Origin: Bryobacterales bacterium
GTDB taxonomy: Bacteria > Acidobacteriota > Terriglobia > Bryobacterales > UBA6623
Reading direction: 5' to 3'
NCBI GenBank assembly: GCA_028819575.1
Contig: JAPPLB010000095.1
Location: forward strand, 1-64,000
DNA: 64,000 nucleotides
The notes below the pieces were generated by a model. The model was given only the letters and a program-made list of their open reading frames with translations, did no database searches and was not told where the DNA came from. Numbering within the stretch: position 1 is the first letter of the stretch; every line of letters begins with the position of its first letter. Below, one piece after another: positions 1 through 8,706 of the stretch. Position numbers and translations under genes: made by a program.

Positions 1-59
1 GCGCCTCGTCCTGACGGCCCTCTCACCCACTTCGCCTCGCCACGTGGTGAGAAATACAG
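1..59. repeat. MITE family 1, right-end fragment
   Basis: The right third of the dispersed element described at 11731-11907, cut by the window edge. It ends in the terminal repeat GTGGTGAGAAATACAG, which differs by one base from the other copies. It stops one base before the stop codon of the antiporter gene that reads toward it. Confidence 0.85.
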
Positions 60-60
60 T

Positions 61-1272
61 CTAGTCAATCAGGCTTACCGGCTCGGGCTGATCAGGGCGC
101 GCCTCGCCACTCCGCATCACCGCAAATCGGGTGCTGATGGGCCCGAACATCTCATAGATCACGACCGAAGACAGCACGACCGTAGACACGATCTCGGCGT
201 GGTCGGGAAATCGCCGATCGATCACCAACACCAAGCCTACCGCCAGACCGGCCTGCGCCATCAGGCCGAAGCCCAGCAGCCTCTGGACGACGTCCTCGAG
301 TCCCAGTCGACGAGCCGCAAAACGGGCGCCCCAAAACTTGCCGGCCGCCCGGGCCACCAGGTAATAGGCTCCCAGCATCCCCATCGAAGGTACGAGAGAA
401 ACGTCGAGGTCGGCGCCGGCAATGACAAAAAAGATTGCGTAGAAAGGCGGATCCGTCCGGGAGAGCGTGTGGAACAGCCCCCGGCTGCGCGCCGACAGAT
501 TCACCATAGTGCCTCCCACCGCGAGTGAAGCGATCAAGGCAGAAAGCTCCAGGATACGGGCGACACCCACGCACAGCAGAACGCTTCCGGCCAGCAGCAT
601 CAACATCTCGCCCTGTTCGTTGACTTTCGTGGCCCAGCCGGCCAACAACAGTCCCACAAGAAACCCGAGAGCCACGGAGCCGATCAACTGCCAGATGAGC
701 GGATAGACGGATCCATAGAAGGTGTCAATCAACGCCCCGGAATTGCCCCATCCCGCCGCCAGATCGATGCAGGCCGCCGCCAGGCTATAGGCTGCCAGAC
801 ACAGAATGTTGTTGACCGCGATGATGCCAAGGAGCGTATCGCTGAGAGGGCCCTTGCTGTTGCATTCCCGCAATACCATGAGCGTCGAGGCCGGAGCGGT
901 CGCGATCGCAATGGCTCCCAGCAGCCCCGCAACCTGCCACGAGTGACCGGCGATCACGGTGCCCAACGCAACCAGCAAGGCCGCTGCCAAAGACTCGACA
1001 ACCGTCAGGTAAAAGATCCGGTGACCGTATCGAACGAACCGGGCATAGTGGAAGACCGACCCGACGGAAAAAAGAATGAGTCCCAAAGCCACTTCGCTGA
1101 GGACATTCAGGGCTTGCAGATTTTCGTGGCTGACCCAACCCAGCACCGATGGTCCCAATGCGACACCGGCGAGCAGATACCCGGTGACCTCAGGGACCCG
1201 CAGGAATTGGACAAGATGCCCCGCCAGCAGAGCCAGCAGAAGAATCAGTCCGAGTGAGGAAAGTTCGTTCAT
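61..1272 (-). CDS. CPA2-type cation:proton antiporter-like membrane protein
   Basis: A 403-residue, almost wholly hydrophobic protein covering a complete Na+/H+ exchanger domain with about 12 membrane segments and no C-terminal TrkA domain. By family it would exchange Na+ or K+ for protons across the inner membrane. The core helix that normally carries Asp-Asp or Asn-Asp reads AVNN (N154, N155), and the preceding crossing segment reads IATAPAST, so the usual proton-binding aspartate is absent. Its ATG follows the TAG of the upstream PDZ gene with no gap (TAGATG), which implies translational coupling. The fold is clear; the ion specificity and coupling are not. Confidence 0.85.
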   Translation of the reverse strand: MNELSSLGLILLLALLAGHLVQFLRVPEVTGYLLAGVALGPSVLGWVSHENLQALNVLSEVALGLILFSVGSVFHYARFVRYGHRIFYLTVVESLAAALLVALGTVIAGHSWQVAGLLGAIAIATAPASTLMVLRECNSKGPLSDTLLGIIAVNNILCLAAYSLAAACIDLAAGWGNSGALIDTFYGSVYPLIWQLIGSVALGFLVGLLLAGWATKVNEQGEMLMLLAGSVLLCVGVARILELSALIASLAVGGTMVNLSARSRGLFHTLSRTDPPFYAIFFVIAGADLDVSLVPSMGMLGAYYLVARAAGKFWGARFAARRLGLEDVVQRLLGFGLMAQAGLAVGLVLVIDRRFPDHAEIVSTVVLSSVVIYEMFGPISTRFAVMRSGEARPDQPEPVSLID

Positions 1273-2550
1273 CTAGTCCAGCAGCGCTCCCCACCGCTTT
1301 CTGTCCCGTTCCACGACCACGAACCGTCCGTTACTCTTTGCAGACGAAAGGATGCGGCGCGCCTCCGCGGCAGTGCGCACGGGCGAGCCGTCCACAGTGA
1401 GCAATCGGTCCCCGGCTCGAATTCCGGCTGTTGCTGCCGCACTGCCTTCAAGCACGCTCTGAACAACGAAACCGTCAGCTTCGTCCGCAAAGATCAATCC
1501 CGATTGGGGTGACGTTGCCCCCGAGGTTTCCGGATTCGCCTGCGCCGGGAGCACGAAGGTGACTCGACGCCTGCCGCGCCGGACCACCAGTTCCAGCAGT
1601 TGCCGGGCCACCGGCAGGACAAGCGGTTGTAAATCGTCCGGCCTGGTAACCGGACGACCATCGAACGAGACGATCAGGTCTCCCGGCAGCAAACCGGACG
1701 TCTCCGCCGGGAAACCGCGCCAGAGCTCCCGGATAAGCACTTCTTCATCACCGCCGAAATACTGTTTCTCTCTATCCGTAAGGCTTGCGACACGCAGTCC
1801 GTACTGCGCAAGCAGACGGCCGGGAAAACCGCGGTTCCATACCAACGTCTCATCGACGGACTCCGGCAGCAGAGCAACGTACCGGTCGTCGCATAACGCG
1901 ACGACACCGATCAGACGGCCACCCAGATCGAACAGGCCGGCTCCGGCCATTTCGCTCTCCGGCGTCATGCTCAACGACACCTCCCGGGCAGGGCGACCGC
2001 CACATTGAATCGACCGAAATCCGAGATAAAGCGCTGGAGCGAAGGCGCTCTCCAGTGAGCTGTTCAACCAGGCGAGAACGAGCCATTTGCCGCGATCCAT
2101 CAACATCGCCGGGATGTGCACCACCGAGTCCATGTCGAGATCTTCGGAAGCGAGTAATGTCACCGCCGGCGATTCAGGTGGCGCCGGCGGCGCGGCCACT
2201 TGGTAAACCGTTCCCCGCATCCCGCGAACCTGCAATGCAGACGGCAAAGGGTCTGCCGTATTCGACGTAATGACCGTTCCCTCGTCGTCCCACACAATCC
2301 CTGTTTGTCCGACGTGTTCCAGATGGACCAGATGCTCTGCGGCATTCGAAGCCGTTTCCGCAAAGTATTCCGCCATGTCCTCGAGCGAACGTCGCTGAGC
2401 TATACGCTGCAGCCGGGCGCTGTCGGCCTGCGTGGGTAGTGCGGCGGGTTCAGGCTCCAATTCGACAGGTTTCATGAGCGAACCCACCATGAGAATCGAA
2501 CCGGCGATGACAGCCAGAACAGCGACGTAGGCGGGGCTGCGGGTTTCCAT
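1273..2550 (-). CDS. HtrA/DegP-like protein with two PDZ domains, catalytic residues lost
   Basis: A 425-residue protein: N-terminal membrane anchor (about residues 8-26), trypsin-like region (about 65-235), PDZ1 (about 250-335) and PDZ2 (about 350-420). The order matches DegS/HtrA envelope proteases. The serine motif GNSGGP is replaced by MAGAGLF (201-207), and the region that should hold the catalytic histidine reads TSNTADP, so neither Ser nor His is present. It is probably a non-catalytic periplasmic scaffold or sensor that binds C-termini through its PDZ domains. It lies 11 bp after the MFS gene and abuts the antiporter gene, so the three form an operon. Confidence 0.8.
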   Translation of the reverse strand: METRSPAYVAVLAVIAGSILMVGSLMKPVELEPEPAALPTQADSARLQRIAQRRSLEDMAEYFAETASNAAEHLVHLEHVGQTGIVWDDEGTVITSNTADPLPSALQVRGMRGTVYQVAAPPAPPESPAVTLLASEDLDMDSVVHIPAMLMDRGKWLVLAWLNSSLESAFAPALYLGFRSIQCGGRPAREVSLSMTPESEMAGAGLFDLGGRLIGVVALCDDRYVALLPESVDETLVWNRGFPGRLLAQYGLRVASLTDREKQYFGGDEEVLIRELWRGFPAETSGLLPGDLIVSFDGRPVTRPDDLQPLVLPVARQLLELVVRRGRRRVTFVLPAQANPETSGATSPQSGLIFADEADGFVVQSVLEGSAAATAGIRAGDRLLTVDGSPVRTAAEARRILSSAKSNGRFVVVERDRKRWGALLD

Positions 2551-2561
2551 GATGAGACGGG

Positions 2562-3794
2562 TTACGCTGGTCGTTGCGGGTGCGCCGTGAAACGAGATTC
2601 CACAAAGACGGCGGCCAGCAATACGTAGACCAGAAGGGAGTTTGCCAGCGTCAGCCAGATGATGATTTCGATTCCCAGAGGCTCAGCCAACTGCGCGATC
2701 AGCCATGGCGCCAACATCCCTGCCATGAGTGACAGCGAAAGGAAGCCGTTGAGAAGTTCGGGATGGTAGTACCGGTAGCGGCTTCCGACCAGGTCCAGCG
2801 TCAAAGGGTAAATCAACCCAATCGCCGTACCGAGCAGCAGCGCGCCGGCGATAGTTCCCGACGTTTCCACCGTCTTCAACAGGAAGATACAGCCGATGAC
2901 GGCTGCCAGCGTGGCCCAGGCGAGATTCCGCATCCGCTCTTCGACCGGTGGCAACCGAGTCGCCCAAACCCGTCCGCAGGTCAAACCCAGCCAGAACAAG
3001 GCAAGCACTATCAGCGACACGGAGGTTGTTATACCGAACTTGCGGGGAAGGTAGAGCGCCAGCCAGCCGCCCATCGCCCATTGATTGGCCGATTGCAAAA
3101 ACAGAGCCAGCGCCAGAAGGATGGCCATCGGGCTAGCCACCTCCCGCCAAGTCACCCGCATGGGGGGAGCCGACAGCGTCATGTAGCGGAACGCTTTGCT
3201 CCTTAACACGCACAAAGCCAACGTGAATGGCGCCACCGCCAGAAGCTGCACGGTCACGGACCAGTGAAATTGGCCATGCAGGACCCAAGCCAGGACACAG
3301 ACCCCAATGGTTCCCGTCCCGAACGCCACACCGGCCAGGTTCAACACCTCCGGAGCTCGTCCCTGCAACAGGGCACCGGAGATAAGCCATGAAGCACCCG
3401 TGGCTAGAGCGCCGACCGCAACTCCAAGAGCGAACAGTGGCGGCAGGAGCCAGATCGGATGCGAAGCTACGCCCAAGCCGATCAATGCCGACGCAGCCAG
3501 CAAGCCCGAACTGACCAGAAAGCTGCGGACAGAGGCTCGACGGTTCACCAGCACTCGAGCGCAGCCGATCGTACCACCGAGGATCCCCAGGTTGAACACG
3601 AGAAAACATCGACCCAGGTCAGTCGTGTCGATGGAAAGACTCAGGAACCACAGCGGAAGCAAGACCCCCAACAGAGCGGTTAGTGATCCCAACAGCAAGA
3701 AACTGGCCGTCGAGTAGACAACACGCGTCTGCTCCGGTGTATGGCGGACAGTTTGGCTCAGGTCCGCCGTCTCAAGATGACTCACTACGTGCAT
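2562..3794 (-). CDS. MFS transporter
   Basis: A 410-residue major facilitator protein with about 12 hydrophobic helices, resembling the fucose-permease-like group; the substrate cannot be told. The start at 3794 (MHVVSHLE) is preferred over an upstream in-frame start, because the longer form would run into the divergent oxidoreductase gene and adds a hydrophilic, Cys-rich tail not expected for the family. It is first in the operon with the PDZ protein and the antiporter. Confidence 0.8.
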   Translation of the reverse strand: MHVVSHLETADLSQTVRHTPEQTRVVYSTASFLLLGSLTALLGVLLPLWFLSLSIDTTDLGRCFLVFNLGILGGTIGCARVLVNRRASVRSFLVSSGLLAASALIGLGVASHPIWLLPPLFALGVAVGALATGASWLISGALLQGRAPEVLNLAGVAFGTGTIGVCVLAWVLHGQFHWSVTVQLLAVAPFTLALCVLRSKAFRYMTLSAPPMRVTWREVASPMAILLALALFLQSANQWAMGGWLALYLPRKFGITTSVSLIVLALFWLGLTCGRVWATRLPPVEERMRNLAWATLAAVIGCIFLLKTVETSGTIAGALLLGTAIGLIYPLTLDLVGSRYRYYHPELLNGFLSLSLMAGMLAPWLIAQLAEPLGIEIIIWLTLANSLLVYVLLAAVFVESRFTAHPQRPA

Positions 3795-3914
3795 TCTAGC
3801 CGTCTCGCTGCCGAACGGGATGCGATCGCTGCCCGTGGTGCAACAACTGGCGGCGGAATCGACATTTTCCGTCGCAGTTCGGTTACCGTGGTAAGACTGA
3901 TCAGGAGGCGAATT

Positions 3915-5045
3915 ATGACATCGAACTCTGTGTTGGACCGGAGGCGGTTTTTGCGGCAAGGCTCTCTCGCCGGCGCTTCAGTCGCCACGGGCGCCTCAGC
4001 GGCGCAAGCTCAGCAGCGAAACTTCAGCAAACCGATTCGCGTCGGCTGTCTGAATGTCGTCGAGTACTCCCATCTCAATGCGATCTGGGCTCCCTTCATG
4101 AATCCTCGAGCGGATCAGAAGGAGCAAATGCAGCTCACGGGTATGCGCATCACACACTGCTGGGAAATCGAACGGGACAAGTCGGAAGCCTTCGCAAAGA
4201 AGTACGACTGTGAGCCGGTCAGAAACTTCGACGACATGGTCGGCAAGGTGGACGCAGTTATCTCGGGCGGCTATTACAACCATCCATGGAACCACATCCT
4301 GCACGAGCCCTATCTGAAAGCGGGCATTCCGAATCTGATCAACCGGCCGTTCTCCAACTCGCGCGGGAAGGCCCGACGAATCATCGATCTTGCGAAGAAG
4401 CACGGCGCGGCGATTCTGTGTCCGTCGGCGCACGAGCACACCGAGGCCATCACACGGGCCCGCAAATGGGCTGAGGACAAGGAGGTCATCTGCTACAGCG
4501 CCACGAATTCGTTCGATGACTATCCGACGCATGGTATCCACGGAGTCTACATGTGCTGCCGGGCGATTTGCGAAGCGGGAAATCCAGTGGTTTCAGTGGC
4601 CTACCAGGCGAAGAGTTGGCACAACCCTCCCGGCGTTGTGATCTTCGAGCACAAGGATGCGGGCGGTCGTACTTTCTACGGCACTCTGCACGAGGTGAGC
4701 GGTTCATGGGGCACGATGCGCATTCACACGCGCGAAGCATACGGCGGCGAAGGTTTCCCCATCCGTACGGGCGTGGAGTATCCGTTCAACCGCACTGCAG
4801 CCTGGGCGCCGACGATCTGGGCGTTTCAGCAGATGGCCCTGCACGGGGAGATGCCCCAAAGTTTCGATCAGATCGAACACAAGAACGACGTTTTTCTGGC
4901 CGGTTTTCGCTCCATTCTGGAGAATGAAGGCAAGCCAGTGAAGCTGGACGATGTTCCTGAAGATTGGATGACGCCGGTCGATCTTCCCAACCGTCCTGCC
5001 GAACACACAGCAGACCTTTTTCGCGAAGCTTTCGGAGAGGCGTAA
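3915..5045 (+). CDS. Tat-exported Gfo/Idh/MocA-like oxidoreductase, atypical
   Basis: A 376-residue protein starting with a twin-arginine signal (RRRFLRQGSLAGAS). The ATG follows a good ribosome site (AGGAGGCGAATT). The length and general layout fit the Gfo/Idh/MocA family of NAD(P)-dependent sugar and cyclitol oxidoreductases. Two hallmarks are changed: the first Rossmann turn reads VGCLNVVEYS instead of GxGxxG, and the EKP motif reads NRP. It therefore may not bind the nucleotide in the usual way. It is monocistronic and divergent from the MFS operon, with 120 bp between them. It is distinct from the two canonical paralogues near 25.5 kb. Confidence 0.75.
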   Translation: MTSNSVLDRRRFLRQGSLAGASVATGASAAQAQQRNFSKPIRVGCLNVVEYSHLNAIWAPFMNPRADQKEQMQLTGMRITHCWEIERDKSEAFAKKYDCEPVRNFDDMVGKVDAVISGGYYNHPWNHILHEPYLKAGIPNLINRPFSNSRGKARRIIDLAKKHGAAILCPSAHEHTEAITRARKWAEDKEVICYSATNSFDDYPTHGIHGVYMCCRAICEAGNPVVSVAYQAKSWHNPPGVVIFEHKDAGGRTFYGTLHEVSGSWGTMRIHTREAYGGEGFPIRTGVEYPFNRTAAWAPTIWAFQQMALHGEMPQSFDQIEHKNDVFLAGFRSILENEGKPVKLDDVPEDWMTPVDLPNRPAEHTADLFREAFGEA

Positions 5046-5273
5046 ACAATGGCCGGGCCTGCTGTATTCGATGAGGTTTCGTTCCACTTGCGGGCACTCG
5101 TCAACCCCCAGCCGGTCGAAAACTCGAAGCGTTTTCTCAATCGGCCCGGGTGAGTAGACGAGGGAGATATCCGAGTTCACAGCCAGCGTTCGGCTGGCAG
5201 TCCCAAGTCTGGCTTAGGTACTGGTCCCGTTGGCGGGAACAGGTTAGTCCGAGAGGCAGTCGGAACACACCCT

Positions 5274-7394
5274 TCAGCGCCCTGCGGACTCAGCCAAGCG
5301 GAAGTGCCTCTTGGCCTCCTCCAATCTTCCCAACGCCTGCAAGGCGATTCCCAGGTTTCTGTGTGCTTCTGCGTAGTCGGGATCCTCCTCGACTGCACGG
5401 CGAAAAGACTGCAGTGCTTCAGTGAGTTTGCCTTGATTACCCAGCACGCTGCCCAGGTTGTTGTGAGCTTCAGCAAACTCCGGGTTGAGACGGAGTGCCT
5501 GGCGATAATGCTGCACCGCGCTGTCGAAACGCCCTTGCGATGACAGCACGTTCCCGAGGTTGTTGTGCGCCTCGGGATAGTCCGGCTTGATCTTCAGAGC
5601 CCGCCGGTAGTGGTTCATGGCTTCATGAGTCTGCCCGTTGATCTGAAGAACATTTCCCATATTGTTGAGCGCCTCCGCAAAGTCCGGATTCTCCTGGAGC
5701 ACGCGCCGATAGTGCTGCAACGCTTCCTCGCGTTTACCTTGCGAGAGGAGCAGGTTCCCCAAATTGTTGCGGGCCTGCACGTGACCGGGCTGCGACTGAA
5801 CCGCCCTTCGATATCGTTGCACGGCACGAGCGAGAAGGCCCTCTGATTCAAACAGAACCCCCAGGTTGTAATGACCGTCCGCGTAGTTCGGCTCGATGCT
5901 CACCGCCCGCTCGAAGCATGTCCGTGCCTTTGCATCCTGTCCAAGCTCCAGGTAGTAGTTTCCGATCAGGTTGTGTTTCTCATAATCTCCTGGTGTCTGC
6001 TGCAGTTTTTTCTCGTAGCCTGCGATGAGGTCAACCAACTCCTTGCGTCGGAAATCACGCCGCAAGGTTGCCAGATCCTGCTGCTGCCGCGGCAGCACTT
6101 GTAGCCACAGATCGCCCATTTCATTCGACGAAAGCCAACCTTGAACGACGCGGCGGGGGGGATGGTTTGGGTTGCGTACATTGCCGTTCGAGTTGTCGTA
6201 TGTGAACTCCATGGATACGCTTGCGCCTTTCGGGAGAAAGAACGGCTCGGCGTAGCGGTATTCGTCCTGCCAATTGAAGTCCCATTCCTTGATGTAGATC
6301 AGCGATTTCTTCGTGCCGTCAGGAAGCTCAACGTAGCCCTTCATCTCTTTCCCGAGGTAGTGCGCATGCGGATATACTTTCAACACTTCCACATCCGCAG
6401 GCAGAACGTAAGAGTCCTTGACGATGTAATCCTTCTTGCCGGGAGGAATATCGATTGTTTGTGACCCCAGGCGCAAATTGACTGGGATTTTCTTCGGGGG
6501 GCGGCTTGTGAAAAACAGACCGACAGAGGCTTGAATGCTCTCGGGTTTCCCGGTCGGCAACATGTGCAGCTCGAGAACCAGACTGCTGCCTTTCTCAAGG
6601 CGCCAGGACATGTCCTCCGGCTCCAAGACGGGCTGTTTCCCAGGCGTCCAGCTCAACCAATGACCGTCCGGAGAGAAAATCTCGTCCAGAAGCATGCGGC
6701 TGGTGAAGCCCGGCTCGGGGTCTTCTTTCTCCCTTTCCCGCGAGCGATCTGTTTTGTCGATCAGAATGCTGGCGTGATGGACGATCTTGGGATTACCGGG
6801 ACGAAACTCAAGCCCTCGCACGTAGCGGGTTGCTTCAAGCGGAATGGGGATGCTGAAATTGCGAAAGACGTCCAATCCTTCCGCTGCAAGCGTGTACGGC
6901 TCGGGCATTTGAACGACCAGGTCCGGCTCGCCGATCTGCCAGCCCTCGGTCCACGTGGGAAGGAGCGGCAAGTCCGCCGGATCGCCTTCGATGGCCCCTT
7001 GCTGCGCCCACTGTTGGATGGCCGTCACTTGGCTGTCGTTCAGCCGCCGCTCATCGGCGAAATCACCATCGCCGGGTTCGGGCAGCCAGGGCGGCATGAA
7101 TCGGCTCTGTGTCACGGCTACGATCTGCTGCGTCCGCCTGCTCACGTCCGCGTAACTCAAGAGGCTGAAAGGGCCAGCTTCGCCAGGACGGTGACAGCCC
7201 GCACAGTTTTCAAAGATGATCGGCGCGATGTCCCGATTGAAGGTGAGATGTCCCTGGGAAGGAGTACCGACCTCGACCGCCGTTGTGTCGTTACATGCCA
7301 CGAGCACCGTGACGGCGCAAACGAGCGTTAGTGCAGGGATGCGACGCCATCCATCAAGCGCTCTCACCATGCAGCGGTCAACCGACACGTTCAT
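5274..7394 (-). CDS. cytochrome c / copper type II monooxygenase-like / TPR fusion lipoprotein
   Basis: A 706-residue protein with a lipobox (VLVAC, C34), so probably anchored in the envelope. A c-type heme motif CAGCH (64-68) has a candidate axial Met at 100. The middle carries every ligand expected of a peptidylglycine/dopamine monooxygenase dicopper site: HH at 206-207, H277, HAH at 343-345 and M426. Residues of about 465-700 form roughly seven TPRs of 34 residues. By ligand logic the middle is an ascorbate-type copper monooxygenase with a built-in electron donor; the substrate is unknown. An internal ATG at 7370 would give a tighter signal peptide. The gene stands alone. Confidence 0.8.
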   Translation of the reverse strand: MNVSVDRCMVRALDGWRRIPALTLVCAVTVLVACNDTTAVEVGTPSQGHLTFNRDIAPIIFENCAGCHRPGEAGPFSLLSYADVSRRTQQIVAVTQSRFMPPWLPEPGDGDFADERRLNDSQVTAIQQWAQQGAIEGDPADLPLLPTWTEGWQIGEPDLVVQMPEPYTLAAEGLDVFRNFSIPIPLEATRYVRGLEFRPGNPKIVHHASILIDKTDRSREREKEDPEPGFTSRMLLDEIFSPDGHWLSWTPGKQPVLEPEDMSWRLEKGSSLVLELHMLPTGKPESIQASVGLFFTSRPPKKIPVNLRLGSQTIDIPPGKKDYIVKDSYVLPADVEVLKVYPHAHYLGKEMKGYVELPDGTKKSLIYIKEWDFNWQDEYRYAEPFFLPKGASVSMEFTYDNSNGNVRNPNHPPRRVVQGWLSSNEMGDLWLQVLPRQQQDLATLRRDFRRKELVDLIAGYEKKLQQTPGDYEKHNLIGNYYLELGQDAKARTCFERAVSIEPNYADGHYNLGVLFESEGLLARAVQRYRRAVQSQPGHVQARNNLGNLLLSQGKREEALQHYRRVLQENPDFAEALNNMGNVLQINGQTHEAMNHYRRALKIKPDYPEAHNNLGNVLSSQGRFDSAVQHYRQALRLNPEFAEAHNNLGSVLGNQGKLTEALQSFRRAVEEDPDYAEAHRNLGIALQALGRLEEAKRHFRLAESAGR

Positions 7395-7441
7395 CAGCGT
7401 ACATCAGGAACGTGAGGACTGCGCTGCTGCAAGCACGTTAG

Positions 7442-7464
7442 AAAAAGGCCCGACCCTTTCGGGC
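7442..7464 (-). terminator. candidate intrinsic terminator, minus strand
   Basis: Read on the minus strand, a 6-bp stem GCCCGA/TCGGGC with a 5-base loop is followed by CCTTTTTC. It lies between the endonuclease V-like gene and the cytochrome/TPR gene, so it would separate their transcripts. Confidence 0.45.
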
Positions 7465-7513
7465 ACTCGCTTTCTACACGAGATTGTCAATGAAACCGGA
7501 CCATGATCTGCTG

Positions 7514-7671
7514 ATGAAAACCTCTGTTCATCCAGGCCAGTCCGTGAGTCACGACTTCCTTGAGCCGGTGGGGATTGGCGTGACAGAAGCAGCCAAGAAG
7601 CTTGGGGGCAGTCACAAGTAGCTTTCCGACGGTATCAATGGCCTCTCGGAAATCTCGCCGGAGATGGCCAA
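7514..7671 (+). pseudogene. higA-like antitoxin remnant
   Basis: The plus strand encodes MKTSVHPGQSVSHDFLEPVG, then an HTH-like stretch (GVTEAAKKLGGSHK). An in-frame TAG stands where the family has Gln, and the reading continues in the same frame as LSDGINGLSEISPEMA before homology fades. This is the N-terminal half of a HigA/XRE antitoxin of the HPGxxxxxFLEP type, killed by one nonsense codon and a lost C-terminus. No convincing toxin gene remains upstream; the reading HEIVNET just before it is too short to claim. The rest of the 575-bp spacer holds only a candidate terminator. Confidence 0.7.
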
Positions 7672-7969
7672 CCGAACGTCGCATCAAGACAGGCAACCCG
7701 CAGTGAGCGTCGATGGGCATGGTAGTTTTCACGACGCAAGCGCCGGACTGCTCTTGCCGACCCGTTGCAGGATCAGTGGCCAGGAAGCCTGAGCGCGGTC
7801 AGGTTAGCGAGAAGGCAGTTGCGGTAGAGCCCGCCACCTATCACACCGAACACCCAGAGGACAGGGTGCAAGGACGGTGTTCAGGCCGAGGACGACTCAC
7901 ATTCGGATCGGCTTTGTCCTTGAACTCAAGGCCGAAGACATCACGGCCAGGGATGAGCCTGTTCGACTT

Positions 7970-8416
7970 TCAGGAATTACGGACTGAGGCGGTCTTCTCC
8001 CATGCTTCGACATCTCCAGGAACGACTTGAAACAGCGGGTGGGTTACGGGAGATGAGACCGTCTCGAGTCGAACAATCCTTTCCGGGTCGCGATTCCTGA
8101 GCTTCGCCTGTAGATGAGCCCACTCGTATTCAAGCTGCCCGCGAGTAACGGACATCCTGCCGGCCATTCCCTCCGAGCCGATGAGGTGATGGTTAAAACG
8201 GTAGCCGCGGGCTAGTGCCTCCACAAACACGGCTCGCAAGTATTCCGCGATGGCGCCCGTGGGTGATGGCCGGCGGCGAAACCTCACAAGCTGGGGGTGT
8301 TGACGGTAGCCGCGCGTTGCACCCCGCAGCACGGCCTGCGCCAGCAGGGCCTCCCGCCACAACGCCACGAGCCCGCGTGCATCGAGATATTGCGGGTGCA
8401 AACTCCAGATTCTCAT
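7970..8416 (-). CDS. pyrimidine-dimer DNA glycosylase / endonuclease V-like protein
   Basis: A 148-residue protein beginning MRIWSLHPQYLD, then LVALWREALLAQ and GYRQHPQL, the signature of the Pyr_excise family (T4 endonuclease V relatives). In T4 enzyme the N-terminal Thr and a Glu make the DNA glycosylase/lyase site. Here the Glu (E22 in WRE) is kept, but residue 2 is Arg, so the chemistry of this cellular branch is uncertain. The ATG at 8416 is chosen because it puts the conserved MRIW at the N-terminus. Confidence 0.75.
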   Translation of the reverse strand: MRIWSLHPQYLDARGLVALWREALLAQAVLRGATRGYRQHPQLVRFRRRPSPTGAIAEYLRAVFVEALARGYRFNHHLIGSEGMAGRMSVTRGQLEYEWAHLQAKLRNRDPERIVRLETVSSPVTHPLFQVVPGDVEAWEKTASVRNS

Positions 8417-8517
8417 CCTGTGAGCTGGAACGCGAACCAGTGCGTCCACCTCATCCCGGTCGCTCCTGCGCGTCCCGCAACTCGAAAGTCATGATACATT
8501 CCTCTCACCCCTTTGAT

Positions 8518-8546
8518 TTGACACGACTTACGCCATGCCGTATGTT
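8518..8546 (+). promoter_or_regulatory. candidate sigma70-type promoter
   Basis: TTGACA, a 17-base spacer, then TATGTT. It reads toward the PNPOx-like gene that starts about 160 bp downstream. Pattern match only. Confidence 0.3.
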
Positions 8547-8706
8547 TGTCCTGAAGTCGCGGTAGTAATAAACTCATGGCGACACGCGTGTTCTCGATAA
8601 CCAGATTGATGATCGGCCACGCCCGTTTGTCTGCCCACTGTCAGGATAGACCTTGCAGCGCGACGAACTGAGGCAAGCATACTTGAAAGGTCGAGCGCAG
8701 GGTGTG

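Noticed and set aside
7395-7513. HigB toxin remnant before the higA pseudogene
   Set aside because: Only HEIVNET resembles the toxin C-terminus; too short to support.
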